Positions 46,726 to 57,568 of a stretch of 64,000 bases of DNA are shown in pieces. The position numbers and the translations under genes are program-made. The notes under the pieces were generated by a model. That model was given only the letters and a program-made list of their open reading frames with translations, had not been told where the DNA came from and made no database searches. Position 1 is the first letter of the stretch, and each line of letters begins with the position of its first letter. Source of the stretch: Agaricus subrufescens (Eukaryota; Basidiomycota; Agaricomycetes; Agaricales; Agaricaceae); contig CM057062.1 of the NCBI GenBank assembly GCA_029945375.1, positions 1,364,001 through 1,428,000 on the forward strand. Reading direction: 5' to 3'.

Positions 46726-49700
46726 ATGCTGACCTCTGGGTCTAGTCGGCCTCAAGGGCACCCGAACGAGCGGATGGTCCACCGGCCATCTGACCCTCGT
46801 CTCCTCTTGAACCTGATATCCCATGAGAAGAGCTATTCGAAACACCTCCAGACTCTCCTCGACTCTTCTCATGCGTCCTTGACCTCCCTCTCGGCTTTTG
46901 CTGCAACAAGTGCGGAGCCCGTGTCTGGTGTCATTCTCGCGATAGTTGAGAACTTTTCGAATGCCGACGACGCACTGTGTCGGTATAAAGACGCCGTAGA
47001 CGCATGGCGTGAACAACTCGTGTCCCTCAAGGAGCTTGAAACTGAGATTGCGAGCATTTCTCGGGATAGAGAGATTCTGTATGTTTTCTTCGTGTCAACA
47101 TTGTTGAACACTATTGATCCTGCTTTTCACAGTGTCACTCGTGTACTCAAGGCGTCTAAGCAGGAAAAGCCTCCCAAGGATAAAGACAGAACCAGCGCGC
47201 TGTCGAAACGCACGTCCATATCACATCCCCCTCGCTTCGCCTCAGAATCCAGTCTTTCACTCTCCATCGACCATTCTTCATACTCCCCCTCGTCCCCCTC
47301 ATCATTACACACCTCCACCAAACTAGAGAACGCTCAAGCTGAGCTTAGGGCATGTGAAACTCATCTCACGGTCAAGGAGGCAGAACTCGAGGTGGCTCGT
47401 GTCATTGCTATTCGTGATGGTCTGCGCATCCGATGCGATGCGCTTATTGACTGTGGTCGTGCCTGGGTTGATATGGGACAGAAAGGCATTGGTATCTCCG
47501 CAGACCTGCAGATCGACAGACGTAAGCTTTGCTCTCTATATTTGGTACCGAAACTTCCTAATGTCGCTGTTTATAGGAGATACACAAAGCCTCAGACAAT
47601 GTCAATCATCTGTCCCAGCTCCACACCCGAACACCCCCTCCTCTACCCCCACTCCTCATCACTCGCGGAACGCTTCTGGAAGCTCTGAAGAGAGCCACCG
47701 AGTCTCAGAGATCTCAACAATCGGTCCATCTCAGTCCGCCTCTCAAGTGAATGCTTATGTTGACCAAAACCCTGCAGCCGATCCGTTTATCATTCCCAAC
47801 GCCCCAAACCCCATCCTTGGCGCAAACGGGAGTGACGTCCAAGGAAACGGATTGACAACCTTTCCCGCTCGTCCTATCGTCAGACCAAATTCAACTCCAC
47901 CAACAACGGTTTCTTCGCATAGCGTTGAGCGTCCCGCCCCTCGAAATCATAGCATGATCGACGTCACATACGTAAATAAACCTGCACCTGGGTTCGAATT
48001 TGACCGCAGTGATATCCGGGTCCCCGCAGCCCATGCCATCCGAGATGGGCTAGTGCCAACAGTCACTTCAACTGCTAAGCCAAAGGCGGTTCTACCAAGT
48101 AGTGGCTACCTAACTCCTGTCTCAAATGATGATACAGACGATGGTAGAAGGGAAGAGGACGAAAGACAAGTTTTACCTACCCGTCAGGTGGAGGAGAGAC
48201 CTGAGGCAGCTAATGTAGGAAGCTCTGCCCCCCAAATATCCCACAACGCCACTAGTGCCCAGCGGGCGCCACCAACCGATGACTTGCGTCGTCCTACAGC
48301 TCCGTCTCCACGCAACAATGCTCCTGCCGTTGTCGAGGAGTCACGGCCGCCTCCCGAACCTCGGAAACACTCAGAATCCTCATCGGTAAGGAAAAGTGGA
48401 TTTCTGTTCAGTTTGAAGAGGGTATTCGGCACCGGGACAAATCGTCAATACAGCGAAGATAGGGCCCGCGAAAGGGAAGTGAAGGCGTGGGAGAAGGAAG
48501 GGAAGAAAATGGAGAAGGAAGATAGAAAAAATGAAAAGAAGGAGGAGAAGATGGAGAAGGCTAGGTTGCGGGGAGTGAGGAAGGAAGAGAGGAAACGTGA
48601 AGTGGAAGAGAGGAATGAGCCACATGGAAGAGAGAAGAAGGACGGATCGAGAGAGGAACGAAGGTGGAAACCGTCAGATCGTGAAGCTAAAATGCTACGG
48701 GCTGATTCTTCAACTGACGACGAGAGGTCGATTGAGGAACAAGAGGCGAAACGAGCTCCTAGGAGAGTGAACCTTCTTGGTAGAGGGAAGAAGGAACCAA
48801 AGTCGACGACGGACGAAGATGATTCCTATGTTGTCCATAGGGAAAGTCAGGAGGCAGAAAGGGCACAAACCACGACCGGCGGGTATATTGTGAAGCAGAA
48901 TACGGATTTGCAGAGGAATTTGAGAGGAGGAGTCATCAGTTCTGGGCACGTAGCACCCTTCGATCGGTTTACCGGCAGCTCGAAGGCTCTCGGTAGCGGT
49001 AGAAGACGGTCTACGATCACTGGTGGCATGGGAGACCAGAGGCATTCGGAAGGAAGAACCACGGGCGGCAGTTTCATCTTTGAAAGGGGCGGCAAAGTCA
49101 GTCAGAGGACAAGTCCTTCACACCCCGCCATTACAGCCGCTGCTTCAGGCTCACGGCCACAGGGCGTATCGTCAACTGAACCATTGCCTGCTCCGGCTGC
49201 TCGTCCCTCTGGTATACATTCGACACTTCGGTCGGACACAAAATTCTGGGAAAATCTCAGCAATCGAAGTGGATCGCCTGTCCAGGTTCCACCCACCATC
49301 AATGAGAAGGGTGAATCCACCGCTACGATAACTGCTGGCCAAGGCGGCGTTGATCGAGGGTCCCAGAAACAGAGACAGATCGCCGTCTCGCAGCCGCATA
49401 CTAGTCCCGCTGCACGAGGGCACGGTCGAGATATGACCGCACCTGCCGCTATGAGTACTCCCAAACATCAAATGGTGAATAGCAATACTCGAAGAGCAGT
49501 CAGTGTCGACTATGGTCGCTCTAATTCTGTTAGTTCGTTGCCGTTACAGACTGCGGTCCCCGCCCCGATCACGAGTCAGTATGCGGTCCCTGCGACTGCG
49601 GATCCTGGAGAGAGTCTTATGAGTATTGTGGATGGTTTAGCGAGGAGTAATAGACGGGCGTGGAATATGGGTTTCATGGAGGTGAGTAGATCGAGGGAGA

Positions 49701-50506
49701 ATATGAGGCTTGGAGCGGGCAATGAATCAGGGCTGGTTGGTGTTGGAAGTGGAAGGATGGCCAAGGGGAAGTTTAACGACAATCGGGGTCGTACTTTGGG
49801 TCGAATCAACACAACGGGGCATGATAACTCTCAAAGAAAGGATGAGGTTCTATCAGCAAGGACGTTGTCGTCACTCCCCGTGGAAAGCCTGGTTGGTTCG
49901 CCTCGTCCAGCTCCAGTGATCAAAAGTACTGGAGAAGGCAATCAAGACGATGCGCAGGATGGAGAGGACGACTCGGCATCGACCAGTTCATACGAGACGG
50001 GGCAGGAAAACTTTCAGTCGGCTGACGAAGAGATGCAAAGTCCACCCGTAGACGCTAGTACTGCGTCGGTCTATCGAAAACCAGACGAGATTGACAGAAG
50101 GACCATATCGCCACCGCCTGCAATCCGCTTCAAGGCTCCTGATCGCGCCGACAGTGCCTCTCCTGCATCTTATGGAGAATTAGCGCAGGGTTCGACACCC
50201 CGGAGACGGAAGAGCGTTCGGGTATCTTTGAACCCAACATTTTCACCTACACCACCTGTTATTGAGGACGAGGTGGATCAATATATGCGAGCGCCGTTTG
50301 TGTTTAAGGAGCAAGTAGTTGCGCCGCCCTCGGTCCTGGGTTCCAGGAACCAATCTCGGGCTCCGGCGCCGCCACAGCCAGCGATTGCGAACGGTACGAC
50401 GAATAAGGTTTCTTGGGATGATGATGGTGAGGTTAACGCTGGATATGAGGAGGCGAAAAAATTGTTTATGATGGCTGCGAAGAGAGAACGGGACGTAATG
50501 TGGTAG
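46726..50506 (+). CDS. Long protein: N-terminal BAR-like coiled coil, disordered Ser/Pro/Lys-rich tail
   Basis: Three exons (46726-47078, 47133-47521, 47577-50506) give 1,223 residues; the first exon may start farther upstream. Residues 1-270 are helical: LLLNLISHEKSYSKHLQTLL, FSNADDALCRYKDAVDAWRE, QLVSLKELETEIASISRDRE, and after a Ser-rich loop NAQAELRACETHLTVKEAEL and EVARVIAIRDGLRIRCDALI, the pattern of a BAR/IMD-type membrane-curving dimer. The rest is disordered, with FLFSLKRVFG and a highly charged block (KAWEKEGKKMEKEDRKNEKK) at about 560-620, and it ends in a helix EEAKKLFMMAAKRERDVMW. Probably a cortical or endocytic scaffold; this is inference from layout, not from a recognised family. 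Confidence 0.7.
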
Positions 50507-51026
50507 CCTTTCTATTATTTTTGCGCATTATTTTTTTTTCGTTCACGATGAAGCAATAGCTTTGTTGTCTTAGTATGTACACCTTGGGCCCGATAGTTTT
50601 ATACGTCGTAATTTTTGTAATACGTCTGCTAAATTATTCATGTACTGTATGTAACGTCACGACATCAATTGACAAAGATCAGGAGTGGAAAATGAGGTGG
50701 CCCGTGCTCAGTGTCCAGGCGTGATCCTCTAGACACCAACATAGCTACCTGTAGTTCGTATATATACTCTCCGAACTCGCCATCCAAGGACCAAACCGGC
50801 GAGAAAGCAGCAGCAACTTGGGTCCGTGTGATGAAAGGGCTGACTAAGCGACGTTAATGAATCTGATACCCACCCCCAGTCAGAGCGCAAAGGAAAGAAC
50901 CGCTCTTTGCTTTCTACCGCCATCTTCTCGCCTCTGGTGCCACTTCCTCCCTTGACCACCGCGGTGCTCCCCAGTTCCCTTGCATTCGCCCATCTTATAT
51001 CGTCGAATTTTCAACTCTAGTTCAAG
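50507..51026. other. Intergenic, 520 bp
   Basis: 3' region of the long coiled-coil gene and promoter of the SUMO gene. No other feature recognised. Confidence 0.45.
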
Positions 51027-51720
51027 ATGTCTGACAACGAACACAATCCCTCCCAAGGCGGCGGCGAGGATGTGAAGTCTGAGGACCCCAACGCCCCAAT
51101 CAACATCAAGGTATGAACTAGTTTTGCTCGCCCCACGGTAAACTGAGCTTATTCTCTCCTTGTCTTTTACTCTGCTCGGCCTTTTTGATCATTCTTGTGC
51201 GTCGGAACACTGGCTGGTACTATGCCCGTTCCGCGTTTTGGTCTTCAAATTCAATCAATGATTCCGCTGCATCTGGACATCTATTCTCTCCACGCGTCGC
51301 TTCGCGCTTACAGGTTGTCAGCTCTGTTGGAGAAGAGGTTTTCTTCAAGATTAAAAGAAGCACAAAGCTCAGCAAATTGCAGGGCGCATATGCCAATAAA
51401 GTGGGTAAAGATGTGAGCAGTATCAGGTTCGTCGTATGCGGTTCATTTTAGGGCGACCCTTTGGCATACTCATTCGGCTAGGTTCCTATACGATGGCAAT
51501 CGGTTAAACGATGACGATACACCGGCGCTTCTGGACATGGATGATGGTGGTGCGTCTCTCATTTTCCCTCTTTCTGTGCCTATGGGATTCGGTTCTGATT
51601 CTCTTCGTTACAAAAAGACGCCATTGATGTTATGGTTGAACGTATGTTGCTATTGCTTTGTCTTGGTCTATAGTGGCTGACATCCCTCCTTTTATAGAGG
51701 TTGGAGGCTGGTCATGTTAA
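51027..51720 (+). CDS. SMT3: SUMO (ubiquitin-like modifier)
   Basis: 103 residues from five exons (51027-51110, 51314-51426, 51482-51549, 51618-51641, 51698-51720). The disordered head MSDNEHNPSQGGGEDVKSED precedes the ubiquitin-like fold VVSSVGEEVFFKIKRSTKLS, LQGAYANKVGKDVSSIRFLY, DGNRLNDDDTPALLDMDDGD, AIDVMVERQVGG. The double Gly is followed by WSC, which a SUMO protease must remove before conjugation. Exon 4 is only 24 nt. The first intron (203 nt) is four times longer than the rest. Acts in the nucleus by attachment to Lys of target proteins. Confidence 0.93.
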
Positions 51721-52058
51721 TACTGTTCCTAGATTCCCTCTACTATTCGTTCAATTTCAGTCGCTTTTTTCTGATTCCCAACTTTTACCTGCTACGCGAA
51801 AAGCAAATGTATAATGGGTAAACACTAAACTTTTATTCGTCAATGGAATAGTTCGTCTCCTATCGCTCTAAAGGCCGCGAGGCAAAAGGCTGGCGCCCTC
51901 AATTTTACCAGTAGTGAAAGTGCAACAGCAGGATGGTCCTCAAGCATGATAGAACTGAGCATGAGATCGTGTTGAAAAGTTATGGGCATTTTTTAACGGT
52001 CGTGAGACTACGAGCTATGCCTGTTTGTTTGGCTAAGAACTAATAGTAGCACCAGCGT
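51721..52058. other. Intergenic between convergent genes
   Basis: 340 bp between the SUMO and aminopeptidase stop codons; 3' untranslated regions of both. Nothing else seen. Confidence 0.45.
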
Positions 52059-53561
52059 CTATCCAGTGGCTGGGAAGGCCGCTGGACTTTTCATCCCGTT
52101 CTTGCCTACAGCTCGAATACCAAAGTCAACGTTATCCTTCGACAACAGGATATTAGCACTCGTCACTTTCCCGACGGGAATAGAATGCGTCCAAAACGCT
52201 TGGTCTGTTGGCCTCCAAACAATCTCATAGCTATGTGCGTGTGGATCATCCGTCCACGTGAACGTAGAATTGTTCCCCAATTGTGAGGTCGACATCTTCG
52301 CTCCTTTCGGCGTCCCTGGCGCGTTGGCCAAAGACCATAAACCGGCACCATTTACCTTGGCCACACGGACAATGTACTCGAAGTCAACGAATTCAATGAG
52401 ATCACCGAATTGTTTGCCGTTTTCAATGCGGGTGTCTTGGTGCTGGTGAGCAAAGTCCTCTTTTGGCTCCGTGAAGCGGACCGCAGGGAAACCGTTTTCA
52501 AGGAATGGCAGGTGATCACCACCGCGGAGGAATCGATCCGGTCGCCAAATTGGTTGAACTGATGATCCGTTGAGTACCAAAGTTGCCTTTTTCTATGAGC
52601 TTGGAATTTTTTCTTGTACTTACCGCGCATTCTGGTAGCATGATTCTGCGCAACTTCGGCGACAAATCGGCCGAGTTCTCTGGCTGGTGAGTCGTTTTCT
52701 CCTCCTATACTTGCGATATGGTTGACATCCTGAAATGTTGCCGTTTGGGGTATACCACTGGCGAACATTCGGATGATGTTTGGGTCCGAGGAATGGTCGT
52801 CTCCGACGGGACTTCCGACGATATCGTTATCGAGCATACCTTGTACGTCCATGCTGGCGTTCTTCATTAACTCTGCAAGGTGTCGCGCCCCATATAGACC
52901 TTGCTCCTCTCCCGCCACCGTTGCAAACACTATCGTAGCATCCGGTTTGTGGGACGCCATTACTCTTGCCAGCTCCATGGAGATCGCAACGCCGGATGCG
53001 TCATCATCCGCTCCGGGAGCATCGTCCATATAGTTCAGGATATCGCTAACCCGGGAATCATAATGTCCTGATATAACGTAGACTCGATTTGGTTCTACGG
53101 AGCCTTCAAGAGTGGCGATGACATCTGTGATGTTGACAGGAAAGAGGATGCGATCCTCAGCCTCTTGGATGTAGCTTGGCGTGGATATTTTCATGCGTCC
53201 ATGTGAAGCGGCCACGTAGGTCTGCATTTCAGCTGCGATCCAGTCCCGAGCGGCGCCGATGCCACGAACGGGATCGGTTTGATTGGAGAGGGTGTGGCGA
53301 GTGCCAAAAGAGACTAATTTTTCGATTGTGTGTTTGATACGTTTGACATCGATTTTGGAAAGGATGTCTTCTAGTTCTTTGTTTGGTTGTTGGGGGCGGA
53401 CTTCCTCGCCTGGACCCTCGGGCCAGAGAGGTTCAAGAGAAGAGAGCTGGGCGGTACAGACTAAGGTTATATGAATAGGTCAGTTCCATTATTCATGGTG
53501 TAGGATGCCAAACTGACATGCGAACAGTGCGAACAGGGTGAGCGATGTGGAGAACTTCATT
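52059..53561 (-). CDS. Secreted M28-family zinc aminopeptidase
   Basis: Extracellular metallo-aminopeptidase. The signal peptide [14 protein letters not shown] is encoded by a 44-nt first exon (53518-53561) and ends in FCTAQL after splicing. Zinc-site and catalytic residues of M28 are visible: GHYDS (His ligand), GADDDASG (bridging Asp), [10 protein letters not shown] (catalytic base Glu and ligand Glu), DNDIVGSP (Asp ligand), and FAHQHQDT (final His). [17 protein letters not shown] is a further family signature. An intron near 52564-52622 lies just before this part. After the peptidase domain comes a C-terminal beta-sandwich-like extension ([28 protein letters not shown]). About 450 residues. 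Likely role is nutrition from external protein. Confidence 0.9.
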
Positions 53562-55060
53562 TTTCGTTGAATTTCTTGTGTCCCATGGAGAAATACCTCT
53601 TACCCCCTTATATGAGAGGAGACTTGATTATTGATACGTTTCTATGTTTCTTCTGGCGCAGTGGTCCATATGGGTTTCAACGCGTGTTTTGCCCTGCTGA
53701 CGTTTATTGCGTGAATGGAGTCAAAGACGTGGGTTCTTTATAGGTATGTTTTCTCTCATGCTCATATTGAAAGAGTAGCTTCTGGAAGCAATTAAGCGTG
53801 TTAAGTTTAGATCGCGATATCTCCGTCCAACGTTCGTCTTTTTTTACACGAGGGACTTGCTGTCGTGTGTCTGGTGCTTTGGATAAATTTGTGGGTAAGT
53901 GTGAATTAAGTTGTTTGATCTGTTTGATATGCTCTAAGTGGGTGTAGTGTATTTGTGCCTGGTGCTAGGTGTGACCGCTCCCCCTCTGATCGACCGCCTA
54001 CTAGGTAGCGAGCTATCGGTATGCATTATGATTATGATCAGGATGTGTCATTCATTTGGGGGATTCATCATTCATCGCCAAGATAGGGTAGGTGGTTCAA
54101 AATTGGCAAGTGATCAAACTTGGGGTGGTGGGGTGGTGGATTGATAACACTTTTTTTACTTATTAACCGCTTCAAATATAGCTTTAAGGTTCTGAAGTGT
54201 CCGTCTAGGTGGGGGATTGGTGGAGTTAAGACGAAATGGGGTGGGTAATGGATAAATGGGATGTGTATTGTAACCGGTACCAGGTGGAAGATGCGGAAGG
54301 GTGTTTCTTTTTTTGGGGGGGAAGATATCTGTGTATGTTACCGGTGCCGCTCTTTTTCATCTTTGGTCGATGGTATCATTCTGATACCATCCAGTTTGTT
54401 ACTAATAATATCACTTAGTAGAAAGAAATTAATTGCAGGTTCGTCACGGGGGCAGCCGAAGCCCTTTGTTACTAATGAGATTTCTTTTTGGTATGGAAGC
54501 GACGATTGTGAATATGGGTAACTTTGGATGGTCGATGGGAGAGGTGTACAAGTTTCTCCATTTTTATTAGCTTGAGCGGGGGTGGGCGTCGCGTAGCGTG
54601 TGTGATGTGTAATCCGTGAATTGCGATGGAGGAATTAAGGGGGTAGGGTTTAGATCCCATAGGAAAAAAAGATTTTTATCAAGATCTTTTTTCTTCAACC
54701 ATGCTGGGCGGCGTTGTTTGGAGTAATATGAGAGTTACAAGCGCCAGTTTTGGGTACCTTTTTTCTTGTTTTGGTTGCTTGCGGAACGGGTAATTGGTAA
54801 GCTTTGCATGAGGTGAGATTATGTATGGGGTAGGGATTGTTTCGCTTTAGTGGATTAGTGCCACGATGGATCATTATGACGAAAGGAGGATTGGGACAAC
54901 CCTCGGTGTGGGTTTTCCTTTAAATTAGAGTGAGGTGTAGGAGAGGCTTTTGCATCTGAAGGTTCTCACTTCTTTCTCCCCGTCTACTCCCTGTCTCTCT
55001 CCTGCTTAATTGCGACTTTGAAATATTTTGCTCTGATATTGTGTTGCTTGTGATTGATTC
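53562..55060. other. Intergenic, 1.5 kb, repeat-bearing
   Basis: No gene. Holds a perfect 9-bp hairpin (54370-54378/54382-54390), a dispersed repeat at about 54405-54625, and from about 54870 the left arm of the inverted duplication (promoter of hydrolase D). Confidence 0.5.
54405..54625. repeat. Dispersed repeat, full copy
   Basis: The left part (about 54410-54485, core GGGGGCAGCCGAAGCCCT) recurs at about 56470-56550 in the same direction; the right part (about 54515-54625, TTTGGATGGTCGATGGGAGA, TGTGTAATCCGTGA) recurs at about 63700-63830. So it is a mosaic or decayed mobile repeat around hydrolase D. No coding capacity. Confidence 0.6.
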
Positions 55061-56300
55061 ATGATGGATCAGGTTACTGCTACCACTGCGAAAACTACTA
55101 CACCCGCCGCTGTCTCGACTGTTGAACAGGTGAGTGGTGTTTCTTCCGTGTTGGTCAAAGGAACTGAACACTCTGTTAACTCCTCGGCCGATCGGGAGCA
55201 GTTGACGTCGGGTGGTACGACTGACACCACTTTTGGAAATGGTACTACGAAAATGCTGGTATCTGCGGACGGAACGAACATTTATGCGAATGCTGTTGGT
55301 GATCCCTCGAAACAGGCGATAGTTTTTATACACGGGTTTGTGTGGAATTTTAAGTCTTTTGATGATATTTTTGAGGACGCCGAATGGAGGAAGAAGTTCT
55401 ATCTTGTGAGTTATTTTTATTTTTTGTGGGGGTCTTGAGGTTTGGTGTTAATGATGGATTTGAAGGTTAGGTATGATGTGAGAGGTCATGGGAAGAGTGG
55501 GGGGCCAGAGGCGGATGAGGGGTGGGAGTGGAAGAGGTTTGCGGAGGATTTCGATACTGTTGTTGAGGCGTTTGGCGTTCGGAGACCTTTTGTTGCTGGA
55601 TGGTACGTTGGTTTTTTTTTTTCTTGTTGGGTGAACGAAGATTTTGATTTTGAATTCTTTTTTGTTTTGGATGTAGGAGTTTAGGAGGTAAGTGTATATC
55701 AAAATTAGGATTCTAGCTTCTGGATAGTAACGGTTTTGGATGCTGATAGCTTCCCATTTGATGGACATACTTTCTCTTCACCCGGTTGATTATGTTGCTG
55801 GGCTCATCAACATTGCCGGTCTGCCGTTTATAGTTGACAAGCAGATGGACACGTTGGCGTCGGCCAAGGCGGTGGACAATATTAATCGGATGGCACTTTC
55901 ACCGACGGTTGAGGAATTTCAACTTGGAGTTCAAGAATTTATTGGTGCATGCTGCCGTACGTTGACTGATGAAGTTCGAGAGAGATGTCTTGGAGGGATA
56001 ATGGCCATGTCACGGAGAAATATGGTCCGTTCGCTTACGAGGAAACAGAGGGTGGAGACATTTGTTGAGGCGGGAGAGACGACGTTGCCTTATTTGTTGA
56101 TTTATGGGGACAGTGATGAGTTGATTTGCGCTGAGGAGTTGCCGAAGCCGTATAAGGCGTGGAGGAACTTCACTGCGGAGGTGGTGGAGGGTGGTTCGCA
56201 TGTTCCTTGGTCAAAGACGCAGCCTAGAGATGCGGCTGTAACCTTCAGGGAGAAGACTATGGGGTGGATAGATTCTGTTATGCGATCTTGGAATTAGGTG
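54870..56300. repeat. Inverted duplication, left arm
   Basis: Promoter plus whole gene of hydrolase D; its mirror image is at about 61945-63330. Similarity starts in the promoter (GGATTGGGACA...TCCTTTAAATTAG, AGGTGTAGGAGAGGCTT) and runs to the stop codon. Arms are about 1.4 kb with 5.6 kb between them. Confidence 0.85.
55061..56297 (+). CDS. Alpha/beta hydrolase D (intact member of inverted pair)
   Basis: 346 residues in four exons (55061-55405, 55466-55602, 55677-55687, 55750-56297). Same family as hydrolases A-C: AIVFIHGFVWNFKS, VRYDVRGHGKSGG, nucleophile elbow GWSLG, YGDSDELICA (acid Asp) and EGGSHVPWSK (His). It has an extra N-terminal 60 residues (MMDQVTATTAKTTTPAAVST) of Thr/Ser-rich sequence. 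The 148-nt second exon of A-C is here cut by an additional intron into 137 + 11 nt, and the 11-nt microexon encodes the elbow residues S-L-G. Intact, so probably active. Flanked on both sides by copies of a dispersed repeat. Confidence 0.85.
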
Positions 56301-57568
56301 GTGGATGACTTTCCGTAACGCTAGATTCTAAATTTATCCAAAAGTCAGTGATCGATGATGGTTACTCATTGGGGGGGCTTAATCGTGTTCTTTATCCCCT
56401 AAGACTTGTTGCCGAATGTACATACGTCACGGTCCAGCAGCCTTTTTCTCAAATTTCGGAGTTTTAGTCGTCACTTAGGATTAGAAAGAAATAGTAGATT
56501 CGCTACCCGGGGGGGCAGCCGAAACCCTCTGTTATTAACGAGGTCTCATCAACTCGCTTATCACCCTGTCGACATTTAATTATTTACCTCTACGTCTCTC
56601 CTCTCAGCAAAAAAAAGCATCAAACTATATTCTCAAAAACACACAAACACATTACAAAATACCAAATAAACAAAAAAAAAAGCGGCCCACAATTCATAAC
56701 TACTATCATAGAAAAACACAAATTACCATTCATTCATTGAAGTAAAAAAAAAAAATGAAATAACAAATAACAATTGCCATACAATTGGTCATCATCCAAA
56801 ATGCGTTAAGTAAAAAAAAAAACATTGCGTATCTTGTTGTATTAATCGGCATGTCATCATAAGAAAAAGGTCATGCAAAGTTACAAAAACCATTGTTTCA
56901 AAAAAAATAGTAAGCTAAAATACCAAAAAAATTCTTTTCATTTTTTTCATTTTTCATTTTTCATTTTCATTTCGCGGTGCGTGAAGGGGGGGTAGGTATC
57001 CCAATAGGTCGGATAGAAGGAGTAAAAAAAAAGAAAAGGGGTAGGGGTGTCAAGCAAAAAGAAGATTCTTTCAGAAATAAAGATATACGCAAAAGCAAAA
57101 AGAGATCAAGAAAGGTCATAGCAAATAAGAAATCTAAAGAGTAAAAAAAAATACGCTAAAAGTGATGCAGCAAGAATGATGTGTAGAAAAAGCCAAGCAA
57201 TCATAAAAAACAGCAACAGAGCTGACAGCAAGGGGGAGAGAGGGGAAGCACGAGGAAAGAAAGGTGGGGAAAACAAGAAGCGGGGGAGGGGGGGAGGGGG
57301 AAACACAGCGGAATAGGTAGATAGATAGGGGGGTTGCCATCGGTAAAAAAAGTCATCCAAACGGATTTCGTTACTTCATCCATCATCCAACACAAAAACA
57401 AAACGTCACATCATCATCATCATCATACTTTTTCATCCCCAGCCCAGCTAACGAGCCTGCGCAGTCGTTGTCCACACGTTTTCACTCCACGCCCCCACCA
57501 CGCCTCACAAAAAAAAAAACACAATTTCATCAAACCACCACCACTACACTCCACCATCCCAATCCTCA
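56298..57568. other. Intergenic, A/T-rich, 1.3 kb
   Basis: No gene. Starts with GGATGACTTTCCGTAAC (56307), a match to the repeat at 27.2 kb; then a copy of the dispersed repeat (about 56470-56550); then long A-rich low-complexity DNA with a TTTTTCA run (about 56940-56970) and a CAT microsatellite (about 57410-57427). Confidence 0.55.
56470..56550. repeat. Dispersed repeat, left-part copy
   Basis: About 80 bp, core GGGGGGGCAGCCGAAACCCT, direct copy of the left part of the repeat at 54.4 kb, 2.06 kb away; the two copies bracket hydrolase D. Confidence 0.6.

Noticed and set aside
48184..49471. Several minus-strand frames within the long coiled-coil gene
   Set aside because: Shadows of the biased Ser/Pro/Lys composition of the plus-strand gene.
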